Positions 16,738 to 26,720 of a stretch of DNA of 64,000 nucleotides are shown one piece after another. Below the pieces are notes generated by a model that saw only the letters and a program-made list of their open reading frames with translations, was not told where the DNA came from and searched no databases. Position 1 is the first letter of the stretch, and each line of letters opens with the position of its first letter. Location of the stretch: NCBI RefSeq assembly GCF_021341665.1, contig NZ_JAJTTH010000007.1, positions 186,001 to 250,000 on the forward strand, given 5' to 3'. Both the position numbers and the translations under genes were made by a program. Source of the stretch: Pseudomonas sp. Au-Pse12 (GTDB lineage: Bacteria; Pseudomonadota; Gammaproteobacteria; Pseudomonadales; Pseudomonadaceae).

Positions 16738-17754
16738 ATGGCCTTCCTGAATATGTTGCGCAAACGCCTGCTCGGCCTGTTGCTGGTCGTGGTCGGGGTT
16801 TCGCTGATTACCTTCACCATCTCGCACCTGATTCCCGGTGACCCGGCGCGGCTGATCGCCGGCGACCGGGCCAGCGATGCCATCGTGCAGAACATCCGCC
16901 ACCAGCTGGGCCTGGACCTGCCGCTGTACCAGCAGTACGGGCGCTACATGCTCGACCTGCTGCACGGCGACCTGGGCACCTCGATCCGCACCAGCCGCCC
17001 GGTGCTGGAAGACCTGCAGAGCTTCTTCCCGGCGACCCTGGAACTGGCCCTGGCCGCCCTGCTGCTGTCGGTGCTGGTGGGCGTGCCGCTGGGGGTGCTG
17101 TCGGCGGTCTACCACAACCGCTTCATCGACCAGATCGCCCGCACCCTGGCGGTCACCGGCATATCCACCCCCGCGTTCTGGCTGGGGCTGGGGCTGATCG
17201 TGCTGTTCTACGGCCACCTCGGCTGGCTGCCCGGCAGCGGGCGCCTGGACGAGGGCCTGGAACCGCCACCGACGATCAGCGGCTTCTACCTGATCGACGC
17301 GTTGCTGGCCGGGGACATCCCGCTGTTTTTCAATGCCCTGCAGCACCTGATCCTGCCGGCGGTGACCCTGGGCTTCGTCAACCTCGGGGTGGTGGCGCGG
17401 CAGATCCGCTCGGCGATGCTCGACCAGCTCGGCGAGGACTACATCCGCACCGCCCGGGCCTATGGCCTGTCGCGCTGGGCGGTGATTTTGCGCCACGCCC
17501 TGCCCAACGCGCTGATCCCCTCGGTGACGGTGCTCGGCCTGACCCTGGGCGACCTGCTGTACGGCGCGGTGCTGACTGAAACCGTGTTCGCCTGGCCAGG
17601 CATGGGCGCCTACGTGGTGAAGTCGATCCAGGCCCTGGATTTCCCGGCGGTGATGGGCTTCGCCATCCTGGTGTCGTTCATTTATGTGCTGCTGAACATG
17701 GCGATCGACCTGTTGTACCGGGTGATCGACCCGCGCATTGGCGAGGTAAATTGA
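16738..17754 (+). CDS. ddpB: Dipeptide ABC transporter permease (DdpB/DppB-like)
   Basis: 338 residues with six predicted membrane helices. It begins MLRKRLLGLLLVVVGVSLITF, the standard DppB N terminus, and carries the EAA loop (YIRTARAYGLSRWAVILRHALPNALIP) that contacts the ATPases. It starts after AACGAGGTTGCCTC and ends one base before the next gene. Partner of the following permease. Confidence 0.85.
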   Translation: MAFLNMLRKRLLGLLLVVVGVSLITFTISHLIPGDPARLIAGDRASDAIVQNIRHQLGLDLPLYQQYGRYMLDLLHGDLGTSIRTSRPVLEDLQSFFPATLELALAALLLSVLVGVPLGVLSAVYHNRFIDQIARTLAVTGISTPAFWLGLGLIVLFYGHLGWLPGSGRLDEGLEPPPTISGFYLIDALLAGDIPLFFNALQHLILPAVTLGFVNLGVVARQIRSAMLDQLGEDYIRTARAYGLSRWAVILRHALPNALIPSVTVLGLTLGDLLYGAVLTETVFAWPGMGAYVVKSIQALDFPAVMGFAILVSFIYVLLNMAIDLLYRVIDPRIGEVN

Positions 17755-17755
17755 G

Positions 17756-18655
17756 ATGTCCGCTCCCTTGAACATTCCCCTGCCGGTGCCCGTGGCCCAG
17801 GCCAACGGCTGGCGCGCGCGCCTGGCCTACCTGGGCTACCGCGTGCGGCAAAGCCCGCTGACCATCGCCGGGCTGTGCATGACCCTGCTGGTGCTGCTGT
17901 GCATGGCCTTCGCCCCCTGGCTGTCAAGCCATGACCCCAACGCCCTGAACCTCGCCGAGCGCCTGGCCGCCCCCAGCGCCAGCCACTGGTTCGGCACCGA
18001 CGAAGTCGGCCGCGACCTGTTCAGCCGGGTGCTCCACGGCAGCCGCCAGTCGGTGGGCGTGGGCCTGTTCGTGGCCTTCGCCTCGTGCCTGGCCGGGGGC
18101 CTCTTGGGCTGCCTGTCGGGGATCATCGGCGGGCGCTTCGACAGCCTGATCATGCGCCTGATGGACATCATGCTCTCGGTGCCGTCGCTGGTACTGATCA
18201 TGGCCCTGGCCGCCGCCCTGGGCCCGAGCCTGTTCAACGCCATGCTGGCGATCACCCTGGTGCGCATTCCGTTCTACGTGCGCCTGGCCCGGGGCCAGGC
18301 CCTGAGCATCCGCCAGATGGGCTACGTCAAGGCCGCCCAGACCTACGGCGCCGGGCGCTGGCACATCGTCAGCTGGCACGTGGGGCGCAACGCCATGCCG
18401 CCGCTGCTGGTGCAACTGAGCCTGGACATCGGCAGCGCTATCCTCATGGCCTCGGCCCTGGGCTTCATTGGCCTGGGCGCGCAGCAGCCCACCGCCGAAT
18501 GGGGGGCGATGGTGGCCACCGGGCGCAACTTCATCCTCGACAACTGGTGGTACTCGACCTTTCCCGGGCTGGCGATCCTGTTCACCGCCACCGGTTTCAA
18601 CCTGCTGGGTGACGGCATCCGTGACCTGCTCGACCCACGGCAACAGGGAAAATGA
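17756..18655 (+). CDS. ddpC: Dipeptide ABC transporter permease (DdpC/DppC-like)
   Basis: 299 residues: an N-terminal OppC-type segment, then the BPD_transp_1 domain. WFGTDEVGRDLFSRVLHGSR and the EAA loop (YVKAAQTYGAGRWHIVSWHVG) are diagnostic for DppC-type permeases. It overlaps the ATPase gene downstream by four bases. Confidence 0.85.
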   Translation: MSAPLNIPLPVPVAQANGWRARLAYLGYRVRQSPLTIAGLCMTLLVLLCMAFAPWLSSHDPNALNLAERLAAPSASHWFGTDEVGRDLFSRVLHGSRQSVGVGLFVAFASCLAGGLLGCLSGIIGGRFDSLIMRLMDIMLSVPSLVLIMALAAALGPSLFNAMLAITLVRIPFYVRLARGQALSIRQMGYVKAAQTYGAGRWHIVSWHVGRNAMPPLLVQLSLDIGSAILMASALGFIGLGAQQPTAEWGAMVATGRNFILDNWWYSTFPGLAILFTATGFNLLGDGIRDLLDPRQQGK

Positions 18656-19643
18656 CCATGAGTTCATCCGCCGTTCTCAACATCGATAACCTGAGCCTGG
18701 AATTCCCCGCCTACCGCAGCAATGTGCAGGCCCTCAACGGCGTGTCGCTGCACGTCAACCCGGGGGAGATCGTCGGCGTGGTCGGCGAGTCCGGCTCGGG
18801 CAAGTCAGTGACCGCCATGCTCAGCCTGCGCCTGCTGCCCGAGCGCAGCTACCGCATCACCTCCGGCAGCCTCTCGCTGCTGGGCCGCGACATGCTCGCC
18901 ACCCCGGAAAAACAGCTGCTGCAGATCCGTGGTCGCGACGCGGCGATGATCTTCCAGGAGCCGATGACCGCCCTCAACCCGACCCGGCGCATCGGCCGGC
19001 AGATGCTCGACGTGATCATCCATCACCAGCGCCTGAGCCAGGACCAGGCCCGGGCCAAGGCCATCGACCTGCTGCGCGACATGCACATCGCCGACCCCGA
19101 GCAGGTGCTGCAGGCCTACCCGTTCGAGCTGTCCGGCGGCATGCGCCAGCGGGTGATGATCGCCCTGGCGTTCTCCTGCGACCCGCAACTGCTGATCGCC
19201 GACGAACCGACCACTGCCCTGGACGTCACGGTGCAACGCCAGGTGCTGCTGTTGCTGCGCGAGAAGGCCCGGCAACGGGGCACCGCGATCCTCCTGATCA
19301 CCCACGACATGGCGGTGGTCTCGCAGTTCTGCGACCGGGTCTACGTGATGTACACCGGCGCCGTGGTGGAGCAAGGCAGCACCGCCCAGGTCATGCTCGA
19401 CCCGCAGCATCCCTACACCCGCGGCCTGCTCAGCGGCCTGCCGGAACAAGTCACTCCCGGCGCGCCGCTGCTGACCATTCCCGGGCAGGTGCCGAACCTT
19501 GCCCACCTGCCCGGCGGCTGTACCTTCCGCGAGCGCTGCAGCCAGGCCATGGCGCTGTGTGCCCAACGGCCGCCGCTGCATTCGATCAACGCCGGCGAGC
19601 AGCGCAAGAGTGCCTGCTGGCTGGCCGCCCCGGAGTCCGCCCA

Positions 19644-19647
<4 letters not shown>
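18652..19647 (+). CDS. ddpD: Dipeptide ABC transporter ATPase (DdpD/DppD-like)
   Basis: 331 residues with Walker A GESGSGKS, signature LSGGMRQR, Walker B LLIADEPTTALD and the OppD C-terminal extension with the Cys-rich CTFRERCSQAMALC stretch. In the related OppD/DppD proteins this extension can bind an Fe-S cluster. It overlaps both neighbours (ATGA), so the operon is tightly coupled. A second ATG at 18658 is an alternative start. Confidence 0.87.
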
Positions 19648-20615
<968 letters not shown>

Positions 20616-20623
20616 TCCACCGG

Positions 20624-20650
20624 CACCACGCCGCCGGCCACGGCGTGGTG
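20624..20650 (+). terminator. Hairpin after the ddp operon
   Basis: caccacgccg (20624-20633) pairs perfectly with cggcgtggtg (20641-20650) around a 7-base loop. A 10-bp GC-rich stem just past ddpF; the T-run after it is weak. Confidence 0.6.
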
Positions 20651-20716
20651 CTTGCTCCCTGCGCGCCAAGGGCTTAAAACAAGCGCCTTCTCTCTGACGT
20701 CGCAGGAACCTCTCTC

Positions 20717-21340
20717 ATGGAAAGCAGCTGGCTGACCCACGCCAAACGCCTGCAAGCCATCGCCTCCACCGGCCTGCATTTTTGCCGGGACGTGCATGAT
20801 CGCGAGCGCTACCAGGAAGTCGCCGACATTGCCCACGACATGCTCGCGCAATTGGGCAACGTGCCCGTGGAGCGCATCACCGATCTGGTCTCGGACTTTG
20901 CCCAGCGCTACTCGACGCCGATGGTCGAAGTGCGCGGCGCGCTGATCGAGGACGGCAAGATCCTCCTGGTGCGCGAGCAGCACGACGGCCTCTGGGCCCT
21001 GCCCGGGGGCTATGCCGATGTGGGCCTGTCGGCGGCGCAGAACATCATCAAGGAAATCCACGAGGAAGCCGGGCTCCAGGTCTCGGTGCGCCAGCTGTAC
21101 GGCCTGCGGCACAAGGCCAAGGGCCCCTACAAGCCGGATCACCGAGACTTCTACAAGCTGTACTTTCTCTGTGAACGGCAAGACGCCGAGGCCCCGGTGG
21201 CCGGTAGCGAAACCAGCGACGCGGCGTTCTTCGCCCCGGACCAATTGCCGCCGCTGTCCCAGGGCCGCACCGTGGAACGGGATATCCAGGAGGCTTTCGA
21301 CTTCCACGAAGGCCGGCGCAGCGTGGCCCTGTTCGACTGA
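20717..21340 (+). CDS. NUDIX hydrolase with N-terminal helical domain
   Basis: 207 residues. An N-terminal helical domain (about 1-65; WLTHAKRLQAIASTGLHF) precedes a Nudix fold. The Nudix box reads GGYADVGLSAAQNIIKEIHEEAGL (about 97-120): the catalytic EE pair is kept, while the usual first Glu is Leu and Arg is Lys. I recall that pattern (GGWADVG...KEVxEESG) as normal for the Nudix_N_2 subfamily, which hydrolyses ADP-ribose or similar nucleoside diphosphates. Substrate not determinable from sequence. Confidence 0.85.
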   Translation: MESSWLTHAKRLQAIASTGLHFCRDVHDRERYQEVADIAHDMLAQLGNVPVERITDLVSDFAQRYSTPMVEVRGALIEDGKILLVREQHDGLWALPGGYADVGLSAAQNIIKEIHEEAGLQVSVRQLYGLRHKAKGPYKPDHRDFYKLYFLCERQDAEAPVAGSETSDAAFFAPDQLPPLSQGRTVERDIQEAFDFHEGRRSVALFD

Positions 21341-21355
21341 GCATGACGCGGTCAA

Positions 21356-21373
21356 TGTAAAGTACCCTTGACA
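21356..21373. promoter_or_regulatory. Operator 1 of the XRE/membrane-protein operon
   Basis: tgtaaag-tacc-cttgaca is an inverted repeat with one mismatch and overlaps the -35 box. A second copy lies exactly 38 bp downstream (21394-21411). The pair is the likely binding site of the XRE repressor encoded by the operon. Confidence 0.6.
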
Positions 21374-21396
21374 TGAAAAATCGCCCCACCTAATGT
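21368..21396 (+). promoter_or_regulatory. Sigma-70 promoter of the XRE/membrane-protein operon
   Basis: TTGACA (21368-21373) and TAATGT (21391-21396) are separated by exactly 17 bp. A transcript from here would start near 21403 and reach the ribosome site AAGGAG before 21426. Both boxes are overlapped by the paired operators. Confidence 0.7.
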
Positions 21397-21411
21397 AAAG
21401 GACACTTTACT
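21394..21411. promoter_or_regulatory. Operator 2 of the XRE/membrane-protein operon
   Basis: tgtaaag-gaca-ctttact: the core gtaaag/ctttac is a perfect inverted repeat. It overlaps the -10 box. Same half-site and spacing as operator 1. Confidence 0.6.
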
Positions 21412-21425
21412 CAAGGAGATCGCCC

Positions 21426-21800
21426 ATGGGCACCAAACGCTATTTCGGGGAATTCAGCCTGGCCTTGCTGGCCTATATCGCCTGTGTGATTTTGAGCAGC
21501 CACTGGCTGGCTGACATGAGCCCGGGCCCGGGCAAGATCACCCTGGCCCTGGTGCCGGTGATCCCCATGGTGGCCATGGCCCTGGCGGTGGTGCGCCAGT
21601 TGCGGCGCATGGACGAACTGGCCCGGCGCATCCAGCTCGAAGCCCTGGGGCTGTCCTTTGTCTGCACCGCGCTGATCACCTTCAGCTACGGCTTCCTGGA
21701 AACCGCCGGCCTGCCCCGGCTCTCGATGTTCTACGTGTGGCCAGTGATGGGCCTGGTCTGGGCCCTGGCCACGGTGGTCGGCTGGCGGCGCTACCGATGA
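21426..21800 (+). CDS. Small four-helix membrane protein paired with an XRE regulator
   Basis: 124 residues with four hydrophobic segments (about 10-29, 38-57, 75-95, 99-118). The strongly charged loop LRRMDELARRIQLEA lies between helices 2 and 3. Start after AAGGAGATCGCCC. The stop overlaps the start of the XRE gene (ATGA). Small membrane proteins coupled to one-domain XRE regulators are frequent in Proteobacteria, but the function of the membrane partner is not known to me. Confidence 0.7.
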   Translation: MGTKRYFGEFSLALLAYIACVILSSHWLADMSPGPGKITLALVPVIPMVAMALAVVRQLRRMDELARRIQLEALGLSFVCTALITFSYGFLETAGLPRLSMFYVWPVMGLVWALATVVGWRRYR

Positions 21801-21994
21801 ACAACCAACTGCGCGAATTGCGCACCCTCAAAGGCTGGTCCCAGGCCGAGCTGGCCACCCGGCTTGAGGTGTCCCGGCAGACGGTGAATGCCATCGAGAC
21901 CGGGCGCTACGACCCCAGCCTGCCCCTGGCGTTCAAGATCGCCCGGGCCTTCCAGATGCCTATCGAAAGCATCTTCAACCCCGACCAGGACTGA
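21797..21994 (+). CDS. Single-domain XRE-family transcriptional regulator
   Basis: 65 residues made almost entirely of one HTH_3 domain: LRELRTLKGWSQAELATRLEVSRQTVNAIETGRYDPSL, the YgzD/YozG-like type without a ligand domain. Translationally coupled to the membrane protein upstream. It probably binds the paired operators at 21356-21411 and represses its own operon; how it is relieved is not visible. Confidence 0.8.
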   Translation: MNNQLRELRTLKGWSQAELATRLEVSRQTVNAIETGRYDPSLPLAFKIARAFQMPIESIFNPDQD

Positions 21995-22160
21995 CCCCGG
22001 CCACGAGGCAGTGCGCCCGTGCACCATTTTCGCCCCGGCGCGGCCTGCAGCCGGGGCAGGCCCGCAGGCATCGGCTATAACTGCTGGGGCACCCGCTCCG
22101 GCGGCCCGTTTGGCACGGCGCCTGCAACAGCGAGGCACCACTGCGACCAGGGACAGGCCC

Positions 22161-23432
22161 ATGACCCAGCACGAACCCGGCAACGACTACCCCTTGAGCG
22201 AAGTTCCGCAGCACGCCCGCAAGGGCCTGGCCTCCATGGCCATGGTGCTGCTGGGTTTCACCTTCTTCACCGCCACCATGTTCGCCGGCGGCAAGCTGGG
22301 GGTGGCGTTCGACTTCACCACCCTGCTGGCGGTGATTGTCCTCGGCAACCTGCTGCTGGGGATCTACGCCGCGAGCCTGGGCTACATCGCCTTCAAGAGC
22401 GGGCTGAACACGGTGCTGATGGGGCGCTTCTGCTTCGGTGAACGGGGCAGCAAGCTCAGTGACCTGATCCTCGGCCTGACCCAGGTCGGCTGGTACGCCT
22501 GGGGCACCGCCACCGCCGCGGTGGTGCTGGGCAAGTACTTCCAACTCGATCCGGGCGCGGTGCTGGGGTTGATGCTGCTGTTCGGCATGGCCTTCTGCGC
22601 CACCGCCTACGTCGGGTATCGCGGCCTGGAGATCCTGTCGTGGATCGCGGTGCCGGCCATGGGCCTGCTGCTGGTGCTGTCGATGTGGGTGGCCACCCGG
22701 CAGATCGGCGGCCTCGACGGTTTGCTGGGGGTCACGCCAAGCGCCAGCCTGGACCTGTCCAGCGCCATCACCCTGGTGTTCGGCACCTTTGTCAGCGGCG
22801 CCACCCAGGCCACCAACTGGACCCGTTTCTCCCGCTCGGCACGGGTGGCGGTGAGCGCCAGCCTGATCGGTTTCTTCATCGGCAATGGCCTGATGGTGCT
22901 GATCGGCGCCTACGGCGCCATCGTCTACCAGCAGCCGGACGTGGTCGAAGTGCTGTTGCTGCAAGGCTTTGCCACGGCCGCCATGGCCATGCTGCTGTTG
23001 AACATCTGGAGCACCCAGGACAACACCATCTACAACTTCGCGGTGGCCGGCTGCAACCTGCTGCGCACCCAGCGGCGCAAGACCGTGACCCTGGTGGGCG
23101 CGCTGATCGGCACCCTGCTGGCGATGCTCGGCATGTACGACCTGCTGGTGCCCTACCTGATCCTGCTGGGCACGGTGATCCCGCCAATTGGCGGGGTGAT
23201 CATGGCCGACTTCTTCTACCGCTGGCGCGGCCGCTACCCGCGTCTGGCCGACAGCCAGCTGCCCGCCTGGAACTGGCCCGGCCTGCTCGCCTACGGCCTG
23301 GGCACCCTGGCGGCGTTCTGCTCGCCCTGGGTCGCACCGCTGGTGGGCATCGCCGTCGCAAGCCTGAGCTATATCCTCCTCAGCGCCTGGCTGGGCGCCC
23401 GCTCGCCCGCCACCGCCGAGGCTCGGGGCTGA
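22161..23432 (+). CDS. codB: Cytosine permease CodB
   Basis: 423 residues, NCS1 family with twelve predicted helices; VGWYAWGTATAAVV, NWTRFSRSARVA and the PPIGGVIMADFF loop are typical of CodB. It imports cytosine with a cation. ATG at 22161 follows a GGGACAGG region; the frame stays open upstream without support. codA follows after 179 bp, so pyrimidine salvage is encoded as a unit. The 166-bp leader (21995-22160) contains TATAAC at 22075 as a possible -10 box. Confidence 0.85.
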   Translation: MTQHEPGNDYPLSEVPQHARKGLASMAMVLLGFTFFTATMFAGGKLGVAFDFTTLLAVIVLGNLLLGIYAASLGYIAFKSGLNTVLMGRFCFGERGSKLSDLILGLTQVGWYAWGTATAAVVLGKYFQLDPGAVLGLMLLFGMAFCATAYVGYRGLEILSWIAVPAMGLLLVLSMWVATRQIGGLDGLLGVTPSASLDLSSAITLVFGTFVSGATQATNWTRFSRSARVAVSASLIGFFIGNGLMVLIGAYGAIVYQQPDVVEVLLLQGFATAAMAMLLLNIWSTQDNTIYNFAVAGCNLLRTQRRKTVTLVGALIGTLLAMLGMYDLLVPYLILLGTVIPPIGGVIMADFFYRWRGRYPRLADSQLPAWNWPGLLAYGLGTLAAFCSPWVAPLVGIAVASLSYILLSAWLGARSPATAEARG

Positions 23433-23611
23433 ACCCGCGCCTTGCTTACTCGACGCGTTCCGGGTCTATCATGGCCCGGTCACGAAACTCCCTGTCCCTC
23501 CCACCGGCCCTGTCGCGGCCGGCGCAAGGACAGCCCAACGACCGTGGGGCAAGGGCCAGCGCCCAGATCCCACGGCTGAACGCTGATTGCCTGACCCGAG
23601 GAAACGCTCCG

Positions 23612-24868
23612 ATGCTGATCACCAACGCCCGCCTGCGCCACCGTGAAGGTCTGCACCAACTGCACCTGGAAAACGGCCGCATCGCCCGCATTGTCCTGCA
23701 AGGCCCGGACGCCCCCACCGCCGCGCCGGCCTTCGGCCCCGAGCACCTGGATGCCGGCGGCAACCTGGTGGTGCCGCCCTTCGTCGAACCGCACATTCAC
23801 CTGGACGCCACCCTCACCGCCGGCGAGCCGCGCTGGAACATGAGCGGCACCCTGTTCGAAGGCATCGAATGCTGGGGTGAACGCAAGGCCACCATCACCG
23901 CCGAAGACACCCGCGCCCGCGCCCACAAGACCCTTCGCGCCCTGGCCGCCCACGGCATCCAGCACGTGCGCACCCACGTCGACGTCACCGACCCCGACCT
24001 CACCGCCCTCAAGGCCATGCTCGAGGTGCGCGAACAGACCGGGCACCTGGTCGATATGCAGATCGTCGCCTTCCCCCAGGAGGGCATCGAATCGTTTCGC
24101 AACGGTCGCGAACTGATGGAAGAAGCCATCCGCCTGGGCGCCGACGTGGTGGGCGGCATTCCGCACTTCGAATACACCCGCGACCAGGGCGTGAGCTCGG
24201 TGAAGTTCCTCATGGACCTGGCCGAACGCACGGGTTGCCTGGTGGACGTGCACTGCGACGAAACCGACGACCCGCACTCGCGCTTTCTCGAAGTGCTGGC
24301 CGAAGAAGCCCGCAGCCGTGGCATGGGCTCACGGGTCAGCGCCAGCCACACCACCGCCATGGGCTCCTACGACAACGCCTACTGCGCCAAGCTGTTCCGC
24401 CTGCTCGGGCACTCGGGCATCAGCTTCGTCTCCTGCCCCACCGAAAGCATCCACCTGCAGGGGCGCTTCGACAGCTTCCCGAAACGCCGCGGCGTGACCC
24501 GGGTCAACGAGCTGCTGGAAGCCGGAATGAACGTGTGCTTCGGCCAGGACTCGATTGTCGACCCCTGGTACCCCCTGGGTAACGGCAACATCCTGCGGGT
24601 GCTCGAAGCCGGCCTGCACATCTGCCACATGCTCGGCTACCGCAACCTGCAGAACGCCCTGGACCTGGTCACCGACAACAGCGCCAAGGCCCTGGCCCTG
24701 GGCGAGGGCTACGGCCTTGAGGAAGGTCGGCCGGCGAACCTGCTGATCCTCTCGGCCGACAGCGATTACGAAATGATCCGCAGCCAAGGCCTGCCGCTGT
24801 ATTCGATCCGCCACGGCAAGGTGCTGATGCAACGGCAGATGGCCCAGGTGCAACTGGCCGGCGACTGA
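23612..24868 (+). CDS. codA: Cytosine deaminase CodA
   Basis: 418 residues of the amidohydrolase superfamily. Metal ligands and catalytic residues are recognisable: EPHIHLDATL, VHCDETDD, ASHTTAMGSYD and GQDSIVDPWYPLGNGN. It deaminates cytosine to uracil and ammonia in the cytoplasm. Start set by GAGGAAACGCTCC before 23612. It converges on the lipoprotein gene with only 12 bases between the stops. Confidence 0.9.
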   Translation: MLITNARLRHREGLHQLHLENGRIARIVLQGPDAPTAAPAFGPEHLDAGGNLVVPPFVEPHIHLDATLTAGEPRWNMSGTLFEGIECWGERKATITAEDTRARAHKTLRALAAHGIQHVRTHVDVTDPDLTALKAMLEVREQTGHLVDMQIVAFPQEGIESFRNGRELMEEAIRLGADVVGGIPHFEYTRDQGVSSVKFLMDLAERTGCLVDVHCDETDDPHSRFLEVLAEEARSRGMGSRVSASHTTAMGSYDNAYCAKLFRLLGHSGISFVSCPTESIHLQGRFDSFPKRRGVTRVNELLEAGMNVCFGQDSIVDPWYPLGNGNILRVLEAGLHICHMLGYRNLQNALDLVTDNSAKALALGEGYGLEEGRPANLLILSADSDYEMIRSQGLPLYSIRHGKVLMQRQMAQVQLAGD

Positions 24869-24880
24869 CGGTGGTGATGC

Positions 24881-25540
24881 TTACTTGACCCGAAACGGCT
24901 GGGCCGCCATGAACGCCACCGGCAACAGCGGCAGGGCGAGGATCGTCAATACGCCGTCTGCGGTGAGGGTCACCGGCGTCAGCAGCACCTGGCCGACCTT
25001 GCTCTTCTCGCGGTACGCCGAGAACTGCAAGGTGTAGGTGCTGTTCAACGGGTTGGCCTGATAGGCGCTGATATCCCGCTTGGACTTAAAGCGGCTGCCG
25101 CGAATGGCATAGCTGTGCAACAGGGCGTTCTGCGACCTCTCCACCACGAAACCCAAGGCCTTGGCTGCCTCGATCTGCTGGGCGTCGAGCTGGTCCAACC
25201 CGGGAATTCTCAGGAGCAGGTTACCGTCCAGGTTCTGCCCCGCATTGATGAGGATCTGCGAAAACTCGGCCTGCATTTTTCCGTGCAGGTCCGACTGGAT
25301 AGCCTTGAGCAATTCAGGATCGACCACCACGAAGTAGTGGTACTTCTTGCCCAGGATGACAAAGCTCTGCGCGTCCGCCGTGATATAGAACTGGCTCACG
25401 GTTTCCGTATAGACCTCATTGCTGGCGCGGCTTTCGTACAGCTGGCTGGTCAGGCAACCGCCAAGGCTGCCAGCGACTAAAGCCCCCAGAGCCATAACCG
25501 AGCCTTTGAGCAAGGCTCGGCGGGGCATTCCTTTTTGCAT
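24881..25540 (-). CDS. Lipoprotein, function unknown
   Basis: 219 residues from the ATG at 25540 (after AGGATTCGAC). A twin-basic signal (MPRRALLKGS) leads to a lipobox, AGSLGGC, placing the mature N terminus at that Cys. The mature domain is alpha/beta (VILGKKYHYFVVVDPELLKAI) with a hydrophobic C-terminal stretch (GVLTILALPLLPVAFMAA). I do not recognise the family. The twin Arg could be chance; the lipobox is convincing. Confidence 0.7.
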   Translation of the reverse strand: MQKGMPRRALLKGSVMALGALVAGSLGGCLTSQLYESRASNEVYTETVSQFYITADAQSFVILGKKYHYFVVVDPELLKAIQSDLHGKMQAEFSQILINAGQNLDGNLLLRIPGLDQLDAQQIEAAKALGFVVERSQNALLHSYAIRGSRFKSKRDISAYQANPLNSTYTLQFSAYREKSKVGQVLLTPVTLTADGVLTILALPLLPVAFMAAQPFRVK

Positions 25541-25649
25541 GTCGAATCCTTTCCAGAGAGGTGGGCTGTAGCGGGAGATGAGCCGCGACTGCCGCCACGC
25601 TATAGAAATGCCAGGCGTTTTGCACGCCGCCACCGCATAGGCACCGCCC

Positions 25650-26645
25650 TTACTCAGCCAGCGCCAGCGCCGTGCCGAACAGACTCACCCGGGTCAACAC
25701 GCCGTCGCGCTCTTGCAACAGCAACGGCGCGGTGCCGCCGGGCATCACCACCTGCACCTCGCCAGCCTTGACCCAGCCCACCCGCCACGCCGCGCAAGCC
25801 ACAGCGCTGGCGCTGGTGCCCGACGAGGCGGTCGGTCCTTCGCCACGCTCGAACACCCGGGCGACGATGCGCTGCGCCGACTCGCGCGTCGCCCACTGCA
25901 GGTTGACCCCCGCCGGGCACGGCTCGCCGCTGCCCAGGGGCAAGGCAAAAGCCGTAGCGGTCAGCCCTTCGGCCAGCGGCGCCGCGAGCATCTGCGGGTT
26001 GCTCGGCAAGGCATCGGCCTCTTCCACCAGCGTCACGCAGTGGGGGTTGCCGATGCGCACGAACTGGCTGTGCTCCCACAGCGGGTTCAGCGCCTGCAAC
26101 GGCGCCACCCGGCTCAGCTCGCGACCGTTGAAAGTCACGGCCTCGACACCGATCGCCGCAACCGCCTCGGGCCCGAAGGACGGCTGGCCCAGATCCAGCC
26201 AGAAACCCTGCTGCCCCGCCACCTGCGCCGGCTCCACCCGCGTGGCCACCGGCGAGGCGCCCGTGGCTTGATCGTGATGCACCTGCAACAGCGTCGGCCC
26301 CTGGGTTGCCAGCAGCCCCTGTTCGGCCAGGGCCTGGGAAAAGATCGTCAGGCCATTGCCGCTGCGCTCGGCCAGGGTGCCGTCGGTGTTGACGATTAAC
26401 AGGTCGAACGGCGCCTGAGCCTGGAACGGCCCCACCAGCAGACCGTCGCTGCGGTGGGCCTTGGCCCCGGCTGGCCGGGTGCCCGGGGCCCAGTCGCAGA
26501 GCGCGGCGATCGCCTGTTCGGCCCACAGGCGCCGGTCCCGGGCCGCCTGGGCCGCGCTGCCGGGCAAGGCAACGCCCAGGCCACGCAGCGCAGCGGGCGT
26601 CACCACCCCATAGATATTGCCCCGTGCATCGTAGAACGCCGCCAT
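25650..26645 (-). CDS. DapF-like protein lacking both catalytic cysteines
   Basis: 331 residues with the diaminopimelate epimerase fold: ARGNIYGV near the N terminus, GNPHCV at 199-204 and GPTASSGTSASA at 270-281. In DapF the two acid/base residues are cysteines in CGNG and ACGTG motifs; here they are Ser95 (ERSGNGL) and Ser275 (SSGTS). It is thus unlikely to be a standard epimerase and may be a dehydratase, isomerase or lyase, as in proline-racemase relatives that lost a Cys. It lies downstream of ridA and a cyclase gene on the same strand, suggesting a joint catabolic role. True dapF should be elsewhere in the genome. Confidence 0.7.
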   Translation of the reverse strand: MAAFYDARGNIYGVVTPAALRGLGVALPGSAAQAARDRRLWAEQAIAALCDWAPGTRPAGAKAHRSDGLLVGPFQAQAPFDLLIVNTDGTLAERSGNGLTIFSQALAEQGLLATQGPTLLQVHHDQATGASPVATRVEPAQVAGQQGFWLDLGQPSFGPEAVAAIGVEAVTFNGRELSRVAPLQALNPLWEHSQFVRIGNPHCVTLVEEADALPSNPQMLAAPLAEGLTATAFALPLGSGEPCPAGVNLQWATRESAQRIVARVFERGEGPTASSGTSASAVACAAWRVGWVKAGEVQVVMPGGTAPLLLQERDGVLTRVSLFGTALALAE

Positions 26646-26720
26646 GACACCGCCTCCAGAAAAAACCGAGCCGCTGACATTACGGAGAATGCAGCGGCTC
26701 CACCAGAGGGGAACTCAGGC

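Noticed and set aside
22640..23611. Upstream in-frame extension of codA through codB
   Set aside because: A ribosome site and the normal CodA N terminus fix the start at 23612; the extension is out of frame with codB and has no conserved sequence.
25650..26645. Annotating this gene as dapF
   Set aside because: Both catalytic cysteines are serine, so the lysine-pathway epimerase function is unlikely.
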